In this document: in pieces, positions 50,537 through 61,580 of the stretch | How the letters are laid out: every line of letters starts with the position of its first letter | How positions within the stretch are numbered: position 1 is the stretch's first letter | Source: Falsiroseomonas frigidaquae | GTDB taxonomy: Bacteria; Pseudomonadota; Alphaproteobacteria; Acetobacterales; Acetobacteraceae | Reading direction: 5' to 3' | Length of the DNA stretch: 64,000 bases | NCBI RefSeq assembly: GCF_012163145.1 | Contig: NZ_JAAVTX010000006.1 | Coordinates: forward strand, 434,001 to 498,000 | Program-made: the position numbers and the translations under genes | Notes under the pieces: generated by a model | What the model saw: the letters and a program-made list of their open reading frames with translations, nothing else | Told to the model about the DNA's origin: nothing | Database searches by the model: none

Positions 50537-51487
50537 TGCGCGAATTGGGACGAATACTGGGACGGGAATTGCCGGCGCTGCTGCTGCTGGGCGGCCTGGC
50601 CGCCGCGCCCTTCATCGGCTTCGGCGAGGGCTACATGCTGACGCTGCTGGCGCGCATGATGATCCTGGCCATGGCCGCCGTCTCGCTGTCCTTCATCGTG
50701 GCGGGCGCGGGGCTGGTCTCGCTCGGGCATGCGGCGACGCTGGGCTTCGGCGCCTATGCGGTGGTGATCCTGGACGATCTGCAGGTGGTCGATGCGCTGT
50801 TCGTGCTGCCGGCCGCCATCCTCGCCGCCGCGGGCTTCGCGCTGGTGACGGGGGCGGTCGCCATCCGCACCAGCGGGGTGAACTTCATCATGATCACCCT
50901 GGCCTTCGGGCAGATGGCCTTCTTCACCGCCAGCTCGCTGTCCGGCTATGGCGGCGATGACGGCTACACGCTGTACGCGCGAACCGAGGTGAATGGCGCG
51001 CGGCTGCTGGATGACCGGCTCGTCTTCCACTTCGTCTGTCTCGGCGCACTGGTCCTCACCTGGCTGCTCTGCCGCATGCTGCTGGCCTCCCGCTTCGGCC
51101 GCGTGCTGCGGGCGGTGCGCGGCAACCCGATGCGGGCGCAGGCGCTGGGCTTCTCGCCCTATCCCTATCGCCTGACCGCCTATGTCATCGCCGGCGCGCT
51201 GGGCGGCGCGGCGGGGTTCCTGTTCGCCAATGCGACGGAGTTCGTGGCGCCGGCCTATATCTCATGGCAACGCTCCGGCGAGTTGCTGTTCATGGTGATC
51301 CTGGGCGGGTTGTCCGGGCTGCATGGCGCGCTGCTGGGGGCGATCGGCTTCGTGCTGCTGGAGGAGTGGCTGTCCCATCAATGGGAGCATTGGCGCATCG
51401 CCTTCGGCGTGCTGCTGATCCTGGCCGTGCTGTTCCTGCCCGGAGGCCTGTCCGGCATCCCCGCGCAACTCGGCCGGATGCTGCGCC

Positions 51488-51495
<8 letters not shown>
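50536..51495 (+). CDS. ABC importer permease, LivM type
   Basis: A 319-residue partner permease. SFIVAGAGLVSLGHAATLGFGAYA near 52-75, VAIRTSGVNFIMITLAFGQM and the EAA-like RFGRVLRAVRGNPMRAQALGF segment identify LivM. About eight to nine membrane segments. It begins at the last base of the livH-type stop and ends overlapping the ATPase gene by eight bases. Confidence 0.9.
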
Positions 51496-52254
<759 letters not shown>

Positions 52255-52261
<7 letters not shown>

Positions 52262-52971
52262 GGCTGGAGAACCTGACCGCCGGCTATGGCGGCAGCCAGG
52301 TGCTGTTCGGCGTGGACCTGGAGATGAAGCCCGGCCAGGTGGTCACGCTGCTCGGCCGCAACGGCATGGGCAAGACCACCACCATCCGCGCCATCATGGG
52401 CCTGCTGCCCTCCGTCGGCGGGCGCATCTGGGGTGGGGAGGTGGTGGTGGACAACCGCGCCGTCGCCGGCCTGCCGCCGCATCGCCTGGCGCGCCAGGGC
52501 CTCGGCCTGGTGCCGGAGGGGCGGCAGGTCTTCCCGACCCTGACGGTGGAGGAAAACCTGCTCGCCACCGCCGCGCATCGCTTCGCCGGCGCGCCGCGCT
52601 GGACCCTGGCTGCGGTCTACGAGATGTTCCCCCGCCTGCGCGAACGCCGTCGCAACCCGGGCGCGAAGCTGTCAGGCGGCGAACAGCAGATGGTGGCGAT
52701 CGGCCGCGCGCTGATGACCAACCCGCGGCTGCTGATCCTGGACGAAGCAACGGAAGGCCTGGCGCCGCTGATCCGCGCCGAGATCTGGGCGGTGCTGGCG
52801 CGGCTGAAGGCGGAGGGGCAGTCGATCCTGCTGATCGACAAGAACCTCGCCGCCGTCTCCCGCCTCGCCGACCGGCATGTGGTGATCGAGAAGGGCCGCA
52901 CGGTCTGGACCGGCAGCAGCGCGGCGCTGGAGGCGGCGCCGGAGGTGCGGGACAGCTACCTGCATCTGTGA
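52255..52971 (+). CDS. ABC importer ATP-binding protein, LivF type
   Basis: A 238-residue ATPase. Walker A is GRNGMGKTT near 35-43, the signature is LSGGEQQMVAIGRAL, Walker B is LLILDEATEG. The usual switch His region reads LIDKNLAAVSRLAD, with Lys-Asn where many homologs have a His, a substitution also seen in some LivF proteins. It is the last gene of the importer operon, convergent with the LysR gene six bases away. Confidence 0.9.
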
Positions 52972-52977
52972 CGGCAG

Positions 52978-53874
52978 TTAGCGCGCCGCGAATTCCGCCG
53001 GCAGCACCGCCGCCAGGTGGTCATACACCGCGCGGAAGCGGCGCCCCTGGCGGACATCGGCATGCGCCACCAGCCAGACCGCGTCCTTCGGCGCAAATTC
53101 CGCCGCCACCAGCCGCCGCAGCCCGGACCGCGCGCCGATGCGCGCCTGCATGATGCCGATGCCGAGCCCCGCGCGGACCGCCGCATGCTGGCCGATCATG
53201 CTGTCGGAGCGATAGACGAAGCGCCAGGCCTCCACCGGCAGCCGCATCCGCTCCGAGGCGCGGCGGCCGAAGCCGTCGCGATCGAAGCCGACCATGCGGT
53301 GGCGCGCCAGATCGGCCAGCGTCTCCGGCACGCCATGCCGCGCGAGGTAGGTCTCACTGGCGAAGCATCCGTATTCTACCGAGCCGACCTGGCGCCCAAC
53401 CAGGTCCGGCTGCTCCGGTCGGGAGAAACGGATGGCGATGTCCGCGTCCCGGCGCAGCAGATTCTCGATCCGGCTGCTGGGCAGCATCTCGATGGTGATG
53501 CCGGGATTCGCCTCCATGAAGGGCTGCAGCAGCTCGGGCAGGCGCTCCACGCCGAAGGGCTCGCTGGTGGTGATGCGGACGGTTCCGGTCGGTGAATCCA
53601 GGCGGCCGGCCATGGCGACGCCGAGCGCCTGGGCCGCCTGTTCCAGCCCGGCGGCGTGGTCCAGCAGCGCCAAGGCGCGGTCCGTGGGCCGCAGGCCCTG
53701 CGGCGTCCGGTCGAACAGCGCCTCCCCCACCCGGTCCTCCAGCGCGCGGATCTGCCGGCCGACGGTGGGCTGGGTGAGCTTCAGCTCGATGGCGGCGGCG
53801 GAGAGGCTGCCGGTCCGCATCACCGCGACGAAGGCCTGCAGCAGGCTCCAATCCAGCGGTGTGGGGGTGCTCAT
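52978..53874 (-). CDS. LysR family transcriptional regulator
   Basis: A 298-residue regulator. The winged helix-turn-helix is within residues 8-65 (LLQAFVAVMRTGSLSAAAIELKLTQPTVGRQIRALED), followed by a linker helix and a periplasmic-binding-like effector domain (TVRITTSEPFGVERLPELL near 97). It sits convergent to the importer and divergent from a small secreted-protein gene (130-base gap), which is its most likely adjacent target by LysR habit. It is not obviously tied to the aromatic operon. Confidence 0.88.
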   Translation of the reverse strand: MSTPTPLDWSLLQAFVAVMRTGSLSAAAIELKLTQPTVGRQIRALEDRVGEALFDRTPQGLRPTDRALALLDHAAGLEQAAQALGVAMAGRLDSPTGTVRITTSEPFGVERLPELLQPFMEANPGITIEMLPSSRIENLLRRDADIAIRFSRPEQPDLVGRQVGSVEYGCFASETYLARHGVPETLADLARHRMVGFDRDGFGRRASERMRLPVEAWRFVYRSDSMIGQHAAVRAGLGIGIMQARIGARSGLRRLVAAEFAPKDAVWLVAHADVRQGRRFRAVYDHLAAVLPAEFAAR

Positions 53875-54003
53875 GGCCCGATGCATTCCTGCATGCCGGG
53901 CGAACGACAATCGGCAATCCCGCAGGATGCGCGCCGGCGGCATCTTCCTGGCACCGGCGGCGACATCGGGTCGCCCGCCCCCCTCGAAGGAAAGATCGCA
54001 GAC

Positions 54004-54327
54004 ATGGCCACCACCTTCCGCAGCCTCCTCGCCGTCACCGCCCTGCTGGCCGGGATCGGCACCCAGGGCGCCTTCGCGCAGGAGATGTTTCCCCGCACCG
54101 TCGGTTCCGGCGAGAGCGCCGAGATCGTCTATGGCCCCGGCCCGCATGGCAATATCCTTGGCGGCGGTGCCGTCACGGTGCAGCAGGTGACGGGCGACGA
54201 GACGATCGTCACCTACCTGGACGCGCAATTCGTGCAGCAGGCCCAGCCGGGCACCGTGCCGAGCGTGCTCAGCGTCGGCGAGAACAGCCAGCGCGTCGAT
54301 CTGCCCGCCGCCAGCACGCGTGGCTGA
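54004..54327 (+). CDS. small secreted protein of unknown function
   Basis: A 107-residue protein with a clear signal peptide (FRSLLAVTALLAGIGTQGAFA, cleavage near residue 25). The mature part of about 82 residues is rich in Gly, Val, Thr and Gln with no cysteine, and looks like beta-strand-forming sequence (GGGAVTVQQVTGDETIVTYLDAQF). ATG 54004 follows GAAGGAAAG. It is divergent from the LysR gene. I do not recognise a family; a periplasmic protein is likely. Confidence 0.65.
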   Translation: MATTFRSLLAVTALLAGIGTQGAFAQEMFPRTVGSGESAEIVYGPGPHGNILGGGAVTVQQVTGDETIVTYLDAQFVQQAQPGTVPSVLSVGENSQRVDLPAASTRG

Positions 54328-54338
54328 TGCCGGCCAAG

Positions 54339-54370
54339 GCCGCGGGCGGCACTATTCCGCCGCCCGCGGC
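54339..54370. terminator. bidirectional terminator hairpin
   Basis: GCCGCGGGCGGC (54339-54350) and GCCGCCCGCGGC (54359-54370) form a perfect 12-bp stem around ACTATTCC. The loop contains the TAG stop of the convergent fused oxygenase gene, so the stem includes its last codons. Confidence 0.7.
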
Positions 54371-56655
54371 GCATGGCTCGCGGGCCGCGCCTTCAGCTTC
54401 AGCTCCCGCAGCTCCGCCTGGTCCTTCGCCGCGTTGCGCAGTGCGGCGTCCTGGCCCCAGCGGTATTGCGGCGGGCAGGCGACGTCGCGCACGCCGTATT
54501 GCGCGGCGGCATGCAGGGTGAAGAAGGGGTCGGTCAGATGCGGCCGCCCGAGCGCCACCAGATCCGCCCGCCCCGCGGCGATGATGGTGTTCACCTGGTC
54601 GGCGCTGGTGATGTTGCCGACGCACATCACGGCAACCCCGGCCTCATTGCGGATCATGTCCGCCCAGGGCAGCTGGAACATGCGGCCATAGACCGGGCTG
54701 GCATCCGCCACCGTCTGGCCGGTCGAGACATCCACCAGATCCACGCCCGCCGCGACGAAGGCGCGCGCGATGGCGAGGCAATCGGCGTCCGATAGCCCCC
54801 CTTCCGCCCAGTCGGTGGCGGAGATCCGCACCGACATAGGCTTGCCCGCCGGCCAGACGGCGCGCAGCGCGGCGAAGACCTCCAGCGGATAGCGCAGGCG
54901 GTTCGCGATCGGGCCGCCATAGTCGTCGCTGCGCGTGTTGGTCAGCGGCGAGAGGAAACTGGCCAGCAAATAGCCGTGGGCGCAGTGCAGCTCCAGCATA
55001 TCGAAGCCGCAGACGAGGCCGCGTTCGGCGGCCGCGACGAAATCCGCCGTCACCGCATCCATGTCCTCCCGCGTCATCTCGCGGGGGGTCTGGCTGTGCT
55101 TGTAGTAGGGGATGGGGCTGGCGGAGAGGATCGGCCAGGCGCCGGCCTCCAGCGGCTGGTCCATGCCCTCCCACATCAGTTTCGTCGCGCCCTTGCGCCC
55201 GGCATGGCCGAGTTGCAGGCAGATCTTTGCCGCGGATGTCGCGTGGACCAGGCCGACGATCCGCGTCCAGGCCGCCTGCTGCGCGTCGTTCCACAACCCG
55301 GCGCAGCCGGGGGTGATGCGCGCCTCGGCGGAGACGCAGGTCATCTCCGTGAAGACCAGCCCGGCGCCGCCCATGGCGCGCGCGCCGTAATGCGCCAGGT
55401 GGAAGTCGCCCGGCACGCCGTTCCCAGCGGAATACATGCACATGGGCGAGACAACGACACGGTTCGCCAGGGTCATGTCGCGCAGCGCGAGCGGCTGGAA
55501 CATCGGCGGGCGCTTGGGGTCGCCGCCCACCTCCTCCGCCACCGCGCGCTGGGTCTCCGCCACGAAATCCGGCGCACGCAGCGCCAGGTTGTCCCAGGTG
55601 ATGGCCTTGCTGCGCGTCATCACGCCGAAGGCGAAGCGAGTTGGGAAGAAATCCCAGAAGCGCCGCACATGCTCGAACCAGACGAGGGAGACATTGGCGG
55701 CGTGCTGCGTCTTCTCCACATCCTCCCGCCGCCCTGTCTCGAAGGCGTGCAGCGCGGAGGCGACGTTGCTTTCGGCCCGAAAAGCCTGGTGCAGCGCGAT
55801 GGCATCCTCCATCGCCAGCTTGGTGCCGGAGCCGATGGAGAAATGCGCGCTGGCCTTGGCATCGCCCAGCAGCACGACGTTGCCACGCACCCAGCGGGCG
55901 CATTTGATGGTGGGGAAGCGGCGCCACTGGCTGCGGTTGGTGATCAGGCGGTGGCCTTGCAATTCCTCGGCGAAGACGCCTTCGAGGAAGGCGGCGCTGG
56001 CCGCCTCGTCCATGCCTTCCAGCCCGGCCTTGGCGAAGGTTTCGGGGTCCGTCTCCAGCACCCAGGTGCTGGCGCCGGCCTCGTACTGGTAGCAATGGGC
56101 GATGAAGATGCCGTGCGGCGTCTCCTTGAAGAAGAAGGTGAAGGCATCGAAGGGGCGCGTGCTGCCCATCCAGGCGAAGCGGTTGGGGCGGAGGTCAACC
56201 TCCGGCTGGAAATGCTCGGCAAAGCGTTCCCGGATCGGGGAGTTGATGCCGTCGGCGGCGACGACCAGGTCCGCATCCGGGAAATCCTCCGGCGTCGCCT
56301 CCCGCCGGAATTCCAGCTCCACGCCCAGCTCGCGGGCGCGTGCGGCCAGCAGCATCAGCAAAGTGCGGCGCGAGCAGCCGCAGAAGCCATTGCCGCCGAC
56401 GCGGTGTTCCCTGCCCTTGGCGACGATGGCGATGTCGTCCCAATAGGCGAAGCTCTCGGTGATGGCGCGGTAGCTCGGCTCATCCGCCTGCCGAAAAGCG
56501 TCCAGCGTCGCGTCGCTGAACACCACGCCGAAGCCGAAGGTGTCCTCCGCCTGGTTCCGCTCCACCACCGTGATGCGGGAGGCCGGGAAATCCCGCTTCA
56601 TCAGGATGGCGAAGTACAGGCCCGCCGGGCCGCCACCGATCACCGCGATCCGCAT
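54352..56655 (-). CDS. bifunctional aryl-CoA monooxygenase/reductase (ACMR / salicylyl-CoA 5-hydroxylase family)
   Basis: A 767-residue fusion. Residues about 1-385 are an FAD monooxygenase: [12 protein letters not shown] at the N-terminus, [12 protein letters not shown], and [22 protein letters not shown] near 285-306. From about 395 an old-yellow-enzyme FMN domain follows: [28 protein letters not shown] and [20 protein letters not shown]. This order is that of 2-aminobenzoyl-CoA monooxygenase/reductase and of salicylyl-CoA 5-hydroxylase/oxidoreductase. It would hydroxylate an aryl-CoA ring and, in the first case, reduce it to a non-aromatic enamine. GTG 56658 is an alternative start; CCGAGG precedes ATG 56655. 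It is under box 2 and a good sigma-70-like promoter. Confidence 0.88.
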   Translation of the reverse strand: MRIAVIGGGPAGLYFAILMKRDFPASRITVVERNQAEDTFGFGVVFSDATLDAFRQADEPSYRAITESFAYWDDIAIVAKGREHRVGGNGFCGCSRRTLLMLLAARARELGVELEFRREATPEDFPDADLVVAADGINSPIRERFAEHFQPEVDLRPNRFAWMGSTRPFDAFTFFFKETPHGIFIAHCYQYEAGASTWVLETDPETFAKAGLEGMDEAASAAFLEGVFAEELQGHRLITNRSQWRRFPTIKCARWVRGNVVLLGDAKASAHFSIGSGTKLAMEDAIALHQAFRAESNVASALHAFETGRREDVEKTQHAANVSLVWFEHVRRFWDFFPTRFAFGVMTRSKAITWDNLALRAPDFVAETQRAVAEEVGGDPKRPPMFQPLALRDMTLANRVVVSPMCMYSAGNGVPGDFHLAHYGARAMGGAGLVFTEMTCVSAEARITPGCAGLWNDAQQAAWTRIVGLVHATSAAKICLQLGHAGRKGATKLMWEGMDQPLEAGAWPILSASPIPYYKHSQTPREMTREDMDAVTADFVAAAERGLVCGFDMLELHCAHGYLLASFLSPLTNTRSDDYGGPIANRLRYPLEVFAALRAVWPAGKPMSVRISATDWAEGGLSDADCLAIARAFVAAGVDLVDVSTGQTVADASPVYGRMFQLPWADMIRNEAGVAVMCVGNITSADQVNTIIAAGRADLVALGRPHLTDPFFTLHAAAQYGVRDVACPPQYRWGQDAALRNAAKDQAELRELKLKARPASHAPRAAE

Positions 56656-56685
56656 CACCTCGGCCCCCTGGTCGCTCTCTGGAAT

Positions 56686-56714
56686 AGTTTAGGCTTCAAG
56701 GAATGAGGGTTCAA
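56686..56714 (-). promoter_or_regulatory. promoter of the fused aryl-CoA oxygenase
   Basis: On the minus strand TTGAAC (56714-56709) and TAAACT (56691-56686) are separated by 17 bases, a good housekeeping-type match. The predicted start is near 56679, about 24 bases before the ATG. The MarR-type box 2 covers part of the spacer and the -10, so a bound repressor would block polymerase. Confidence 0.6.
56688..56700 (-). promoter_or_regulatory. MarR-type operator box 2
   Basis: CTTGAAGCCTAAA on the minus strand, identical to box 1 and in the same orientation to its downstream gene, with the -10 hexamer beginning at the same position. The core CTT-G-AAG is a short inverted repeat. Confidence 0.62.
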
Positions 56715-56743
56715 CCGGATGTTGCGCAAGGCCTCGCCGATGT

Positions 56744-56756
56744 TTTAGGCTTCAAG
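56744..56756 (-). promoter_or_regulatory. MarR-type operator box 3, directly before the SDR-MarR operon
   Basis: The same 13-mer, here reading TTTAGGCTTCAAG on the plus strand and ending four bases before the SDR ATG. With flanks it shares 18 bases with box 1 (TTTTAGGCTTCAAGCATC). Its position would let the downstream MarR protein repress its own operon. Confidence 0.62.
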
Positions 56757-56760
56757 CATC

Positions 56761-57495
56761 ATGCAGATCGGCACGCTCCAGGGCAGGACGGCATTGGTGA
56801 CCGGCGGCGGCAGCGGCATCGGCGCCGCCTGCGCCGCGGCGCTGACGGCAGCCGGGGCGCGGGTGACGGTGCTGGGGCGGCGTGAGGCACCCTTGCAGGC
56901 GCGGGTGGCGGCCGGGGAGGCTGCGTCCCTCATCGCCGCCGATATCAACGCCCTGCCCGCCTTGCCGGCCTTCGACATCCTGCTGCATGCCGCCGGCGCC
57001 GCCGAAAGCGCGCCCTTCCTGAAATCGGATGCCGCGCTGTTCGACCGCATGTGGCGCACCAATGTGCTGGGCGCCGTCGCGGTGGCCCAGGCGGTGCTGC
57101 CGGGGATGATCGTGGCGGGCTTCGGGCGGGTGGTGATGGTGGCCTCCACCGCCAGCCTGAAGGGCTACCCCTATGTCACGGCCTATGCCGCCGCCAAGCA
57201 CGGGTTGCTCGGCCTGGTGCGGTCGCTGGCGCAGGAAGTGGCGACCAAAGGCGTGACCGTGAACGCCATCTGCCCCGGCTTCACCGAGACCGATATCGTG
57301 GCGGGCTCCGTCGCCCGCATCATGCAGAAGACCGGCCGCGACGAAGCGGCCGCCCGCGCCGAACTCGCGAAGCACAACCCGCAGTGCCGCTTGGTGCAGC
57401 CTTCGGAAGTGGCCGCCGCGGCGCTTGCGCTCTGCTGGCCCGGCAGCGGCGCCATCAACGGCCAGGCCATCGCGGTGGATGGGGGCGAGACATGA
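56761..57495 (+). CDS. short-chain dehydrogenase/reductase (aryl-CoA pathway operon)
   Basis: A 244-residue SDR: TGGGSGIG near 13-20, DILLHAAGAAES near 73-84 in place of NNAG, and the active site SLKGYPYVTAYAAAK near 130-144. By operon logic it oxidises the hydroxyacyl-CoA or alicyclic alcohol made after ring reduction and hydration. The start ATG 56761 fits the family, but only box 3 lies upstream and no Shine-Dalgarno is seen, so the message may be leaderless. It is coupled (ATGA) to the MarR gene. Confidence 0.87.
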   Translation: MQIGTLQGRTALVTGGGSGIGAACAAALTAAGARVTVLGRREAPLQARVAAGEAASLIAADINALPALPAFDILLHAAGAAESAPFLKSDAALFDRMWRTNVLGAVAVAQAVLPGMIVAGFGRVVMVASTASLKGYPYVTAYAAAKHGLLGLVRSLAQEVATKGVTVNAICPGFTETDIVAGSVARIMQKTGRDEAAARAELAKHNPQCRLVQPSEVAAAALALCWPGSGAINGQAIAVDGGET

Positions 57496-57989
57496 GCGTG
57501 GATGCCGAAACCGCCCTCGCCCATGAGCCCCCCGGCCACAAGGATGAGCTGCGCCTCTGGCTGCGGATGCTGACCTGCACGACGCTGATCGAAAGCGAGA
57601 TCCGCACCCGCCTGCGCCGGGACTTCGACACCACCCTGCCCCGCTTCGACCTGATGGCGGCGCTGGACCGCGCGCCGGCGGGCCTGTCGCTCGGCGAGGT
57701 CTCCCGCCACATGATGGTGAGCAATGGCAACGTCACCGGCGTGGCGGCGCGGCTGGAGGCCGAAGGGCTGGTCGAACGCCGCGCCCGGCCGGGCGACCGC
57801 CGCGCCCAGCTTCTGCGCCTGACGCCCAAGGGCCGCCGCGAATTCGCCCGGCAATCGGCCGCGCATGAGGGCTGGATCGCGGAGCTTCTGGCCGGCGTGA
57901 CGGCGGTGGAGCGCGGCGCGCTGTTCCGCCTGCTCGGCCACGCGAAAATCTCGGTCCGCAACGCACTTCCGCCGGAGCCCAGCGCATGA
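57492..57989 (+). CDS. MarR family transcriptional regulator
   Basis: A 165-residue dimeric winged-helix regulator. [66 protein letters not shown] (about 51-117, in parts) shows the recognition helix and the D-R wing tip. Such regulators often sense aryl-CoA thioesters in benzoate, hydroxycinnamate or anthranilate gene sets. It lies inside the operon between SDR and enoyl-CoA hydratase with ATGA overlaps on both sides. It is the likely binder of boxes 1-3; inferred from proximity and autoregulatory placement. Confidence 0.88.
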   Translation: MSVDAETALAHEPPGHKDELRLWLRMLTCTTLIESEIRTRLRRDFDTTLPRFDLMAALDRAPAGLSLGEVSRHMMVSNGNVTGVAARLEAEGLVERRARPGDRRAQLLRLTPKGRREFARQSAAHEGWIAELLAGVTAVERGALFRLLGHAKISVRNALPPEPSA

Positions 57990-58804
57990 TCACCGGCCCT
58001 CTCTCAGCCTATGACGCCCAGCATGTGAAGCTGGAGGTGGCGGGCAGCGTCGCGACGCTCACGCTGAACCGGCCGGAACGCAAGAACCCGCTGACCTTCG
58101 ACAGCTACGCGGAGCTGACAGCGATCTTCCGCGCCGCGGTGCATGACGATCAGGTGCGCGCCTTCGTCGTCACCGGCGCCGGCGGCAATTTCTGTTCGGG
58201 CGGCGATGTGCACGAGATCATCGGGCCGCTGCTGGAGCGCGACACGCGCGGGCTGATGGCCTTCACCGCGATGACCGGCGACCTGGTGAAGGCGATGCGC
58301 GCCTGCCCGCAGCCGATCCTGGCGGCGGTGGATGGCATCTGCGCGGGTGCCGGCGCCATCATCGCCATGGCGTCGGATTTGCGGCTCGGCACGGCACGGA
58401 CCAAGGTGGCCTTCCTGTTCAACCGCGTGGGGCTGGCCGGCTGCGACATGGGCGCCTGCGCCATCCTGCCGCGCCTCATCGGCCAGGGGCGCGCGAGCGA
58501 GCTGCTTTATCTCGGCCGCTCCCTCGGCGGGGAGGAAGGCCTGGCCTGGGGCTTCTTCAATGCGCTGCATGCGCCGGAGGCGGTGTTGGAGGCAACGACG
58601 GAGATGGCGCGCGGCATCGCGGAGGGTCCGGCCTTCGCGCACGCCATGACCAAGCGCATGCTGGCCATGGAATGGGCCATGTCCATCGAACAGGCGATCG
58701 AGGCCGAGGCGGTGGCCCAGGCGCTGTGCATGACCACGCAGGATTTCCGGCGCGCCTTCGACGCCTTCGTGGCGAAGCAGCGCCCTGTGTTCAGAGGCGA
58801 CTGA
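57986..58804 (+). CDS. enoyl-CoA hydratase/isomerase family protein
   Basis: A 272-residue crotonase-fold protein. [16 protein letters not shown] near 15-30, the oxyanion-hole [14 protein letters not shown] near 65-78, and [20 protein letters not shown] near 115-134 are clear. The usual catalytic Glu positions are not plain in [17 protein letters not shown], so it may be an isomerase, hydrolase or atypical hydratase. It would act on the alicyclic or ring-opened acyl-CoA. It is coupled to MarR and to the dehydrogenase, whose ATG shares its last base. Confidence 0.86.
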   Translation: MITGPLSAYDAQHVKLEVAGSVATLTLNRPERKNPLTFDSYAELTAIFRAAVHDDQVRAFVVTGAGGNFCSGGDVHEIIGPLLERDTRGLMAFTAMTGDLVKAMRACPQPILAAVDGICAGAGAIIAMASDLRLGTARTKVAFLFNRVGLAGCDMGACAILPRLIGQGRASELLYLGRSLGGEEGLAWGFFNALHAPEAVLEATTEMARGIAEGPAFAHAMTKRMLAMEWAMSIEQAIEAEAVAQALCMTTQDFRRAFDAFVAKQRPVFRGD

Positions 58805-59967
58805 TGGCCGACACCTCCTTCCTCGACTGGCCCTTCTTCGAACCGCGCCACCGCGACTGGGCGGCGGAGGTGGAAGCCTGGGCGGCGCGCCATGCGGAGG
58901 CGCTGTCCGATGAACACGACGCCGATGCCAGCGTCATCCGCCTGGCCCACGCCATGGGCGAGGCCGGGCTGCTGCGCGTGCCCTGCCCGGCGGATGGCGT
59001 GCTGGATGTGCGGGCGCTGTGCATCGCGCGCGACATCCTGGCGCGGCATAGCGGGTTGGCGGATTTCGCCTTCGCCATGCAGGGCCTCGGCACCGGTCCG
59101 GTAACCCTGTTCGGCAGCGCCGCGCAACGCGACCGCGTGCTGGCCGGTGCGCGGGCTGGCACGGCGCTGGCCGCCTTTGCGCTGAGCGAGCCGGAGGCGG
59201 GCAGCGATGTTTCGGCGCTCGCGCTGACCGCGACACCCGACGGCAACGGCCACTACCGGCTGAACGGCCAAAAGACCTGGATCAGCAATGGCGGCATCGC
59301 CGCCACCTATGTGGTCTTCGCCCGCACCGGGGAGGCGCCCGGCGCCAAGGGGCTTTCAGCCTTTCTCGTGCCCGCCAATGCGCCCGGCCTGACGGTCGCG
59401 GAACGCATCGAGGTCACGGCGCCGCACCCCCTCGCCCGCCTGGATTTGGCCGATGTGCGCGTGGCGGCGGAGGACATGCTCGGCAAGCCCGGCGAGGGTT
59501 TTCGGGTGGCGATGTCCACCCTCGACGTCTTCCGTGCCAGCGTCGGCGCCGCCGCGCTGGGCTTCGCCCGCCGTGCGCTCGACATGACGGTCGAGCATGC
59601 GGCGACCCGAAAGATCTTCGGCGGCACGCTATTCGACCAGCAGATGTCGCAGGCCGCCATTGCCGACAGCGCGACGGATGTCGAAGCCTCCGCCCTGCTG
59701 GTCTATCGCGCCGCCTGGCTGAAGGATTCCGGCACGCCCCGCGTGACGCGAGAGGCCTCCATGGCCAAGCTGCACGCCACCGAAGCCGCGCAACGCTGCG
59801 CCGACCGCAACGTCCAGATCCATGGCGGGCTCGGCGTCACCAAGGGCCATAAGGCCGAAGAACTCTACCGGGAGGTCCGGGCGCTTCGCGTTTACGAAGG
59901 CGCCTCCGAGATTCAGCGCGTGGTGATTGCCCGCGCCGAACGCCAGCTTCGCACGTCACTCGACTAG
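58804..59967 (+). CDS. acyl-CoA dehydrogenase family protein
   Basis: A 387-residue FAD enzyme that introduces a 2,3 double bond into an acyl-Co[16 protein letters not shown] near 129-143 and [18 protein letters not shown] near 157-174 are the flavin and substrate segments. The catalytic Glu is in [16 protein letters not shown] near 362-377. Its ATG begins at the last base of the hydratase stop. In the proposed pathway it acts on a non-aromatic, cyclic or opened CoA ester after the fused enzyme has acted. Confidence 0.88.
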   Translation: MADTSFLDWPFFEPRHRDWAAEVEAWAARHAEALSDEHDADASVIRLAHAMGEAGLLRVPCPADGVLDVRALCIARDILARHSGLADFAFAMQGLGTGPVTLFGSAAQRDRVLAGARAGTALAAFALSEPEAGSDVSALALTATPDGNGHYRLNGQKTWISNGGIAATYVVFARTGEAPGAKGLSAFLVPANAPGLTVAERIEVTAPHPLARLDLADVRVAAEDMLGKPGEGFRVAMSTLDVFRASVGAAALGFARRALDMTVEHAATRKIFGGTLFDQQMSQAAIADSATDVEASALLVYRAAWLKDSGTPRVTREASMAKLHATEAAQRCADRNVQIHGGLGVTKGHKAEELYREVRALRVYEGASEIQRVVIARAERQLRTSLD

Positions 59968-59984
59968 AACGAGGGATGGGTGCA

Positions 59985-61580
59985 ATGCGCGACAGCTTCT
60001 GCGAGGACCGGCTGCCGCCGCCGGACCAGTGGCCGGACTTTCTTCTCGACCGGCCGGAGTTCCAGTATCCGCCGCGCCTGAACTGCGCGGTGGAATTGCT
60101 TGACCGCAACCTGCAGCGCGGCCGCGGCGACCACCCGGCGCTGGTCACGCCGGCGGAGACGCTGAGCTACGCGCAGCTCGCCGATCGCGTCGATCGCATC
60201 GCCCGCGTGCTGGTGGAGCGGCTCGGCCTGGTGCCGGGCAACCGGGTGCTGCTGCGCTCGGCCAACAACGCCTGGATGGTCGCCGCCTATTTTGCCGTGC
60301 TGAAGGCCGGCGGCGTGGTGGTCGCCTCCATGCCGCTGCTGCGCGCGAAAGAGCTCGGGCAAATGCTGCGGAAGGCGCGCATCACGCATGCGCTGTGTGA
60401 TGCGCGGCTGGCGGATGAACTTCGCAAGGCGGATGGGCCGGACCTTCGCCACCTGGTCACCTGGGGCGATGGCGTGCTGGAGGAGATGGTCGCAGAGGCC
60501 GCGCCCGGCTTCCCCGCCTGCGACACCGCCGCCGACGACATCTGCCTGATCGGCTTCACCAGCGGCTCCACCGGCGAACCCAAGGGCACGCTGCATTTCC
60601 ACCGCGACATGCTGGCGATCTGCGATGGTTATGCGAGGCAGGTGCTGCGGCCCGAACCCTCCGACATCTTCATCGGCTCGCCGCCGCTGGCCTTCACCTT
60701 CGGCCTCGGCGGGCTGGTGCTGTTCCCTTTCCGCGTCGGCGCCACCGCCGTGCTGCTGGAACGCGCCTCGCCGGAGGAACTGCCGACCGCCATCGCCCGC
60801 CACCGCGCCACCATCTGCTTCACCGCCCCCACCGCCTATCGCGCCATGGCCGCCCATGCCGCGCAGCACGATCTCTCCTCACTTCGCAAATGCGTCTCTG
60901 CGGGCGAAACGCTGCCCCGGCCCATCTACGACGCCTGGCTCGCCGCCACTGGCCTGAAGCTGATGGACGGCATCGGCGCGACGGAAATGCTGCACATCTT
61001 CATCAGCGCGCGGGAGGACCAGATCCGCCCCGGCGCCACCGGCCTGCCCGTTCCCGGCTACATCGCGCGCGTGGTGGACGACCAGGGCGCGGAGGTGCCG
61101 CGCGGCACGCCCGGGCGGCTCGCCGTGAAGGGTCCCACCGGCTGCCGCTACCTCGATGACCCGCGCCAGGCGCAATACGTCCAGAACGGCTGGAACATCA
61201 CCGGCGACACCTACATCCAGGATGCGGACGGCTATTTCTGGTACCAGGCGCGCAACGACGACATGATCGTCTCCGCCGGCTACAACATCGCGGGGCCGGA
61301 GGTGGAGGCGGCGCTGCTGACGCATCCCGCCGTCGCCGAATGCGGCGTGGTCGCCGCGCCGGATGCGGAGCGTGGCCGGGTGGTGCGGGCCTATGTGGTG
61401 CCGAAGCCCGGCTTTCCGCCGGATGCGGCGCTGACCCGCGCCCTGCAGGACCATGTGAAGGCGGAGATCGCGCCCTACAAATACCCGCGCAGCATCGTCT
61501 TCGTCGAGGCCCTGCCGCGCACGGAAACCGGCAAGCTGCAGCGCTTCGCCCTGCGCCGCCAGGCCGAAGCCGGCGCATGA
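59985..61580 (+). CDS. aryl-CoA ligase, 2-aminobenzoate-CoA ligase-like
   Basis: A 531-residue adenylate-forming ligase. The N-terminus DRLPPPDQWPDFLLDRPEFQYPPRLN is characteristic of benzoate/2-aminobenzoate-CoA ligases. The P-loop is IGFTSGSTGEPKGTLHFH near 183-200, the A5 motif is DGIGATEMLHIF, the A7 motif is ITGDTYIQDADGYFWYQARND and the catalytic Lys is in RTETGKLQRFALR. It activates the entering aromatic acid to its CoA ester. ATG 59985 (GAGGG nine bases upstream) is preferred to ATG 59976. It lies 17 bases after the dehydrogenase gene. Confidence 0.88.
   Translation: MRDSFCEDRLPPPDQWPDFLLDRPEFQYPPRLNCAVELLDRNLQRGRGDHPALVTPAETLSYAQLADRVDRIARVLVERLGLVPGNRVLLRSANNAWMVAAYFAVLKAGGVVVASMPLLRAKELGQMLRKARITHALCDARLADELRKADGPDLRHLVTWGDGVLEEMVAEAAPGFPACDTAADDICLIGFTSGSTGEPKGTLHFHRDMLAICDGYARQVLRPEPSDIFIGSPPLAFTFGLGGLVLFPFRVGATAVLLERASPEELPTAIARHRATICFTAPTAYRAMAAHAAQHDLSSLRKCVSAGETLPRPIYDAWLAATGLKLMDGIGATEMLHIFISAREDQIRPGATGLPVPGYIARVVDDQGAEVPRGTPGRLAVKGPTGCRYLDDPRQAQYVQNGWNITGDTYIQDADGYFWYQARNDDMIVSAGYNIAGPEVEAALLTHPAVAECGVVAAPDAERGRVVRAYVVPKPGFPPDAALTRALQDHVKAEIAPYKYPRSIVFVEALPRTETGKLQRFALRRQAEAGA

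Noticed and set aside
56741-56769. A second leftward promoter for the fused oxygenase using box 3 (TAAAAC as -10)
   Set aside because: The sequence 17 bases upstream on that strand does not resemble a -35, and the box sits better as an operator for the rightward operon.
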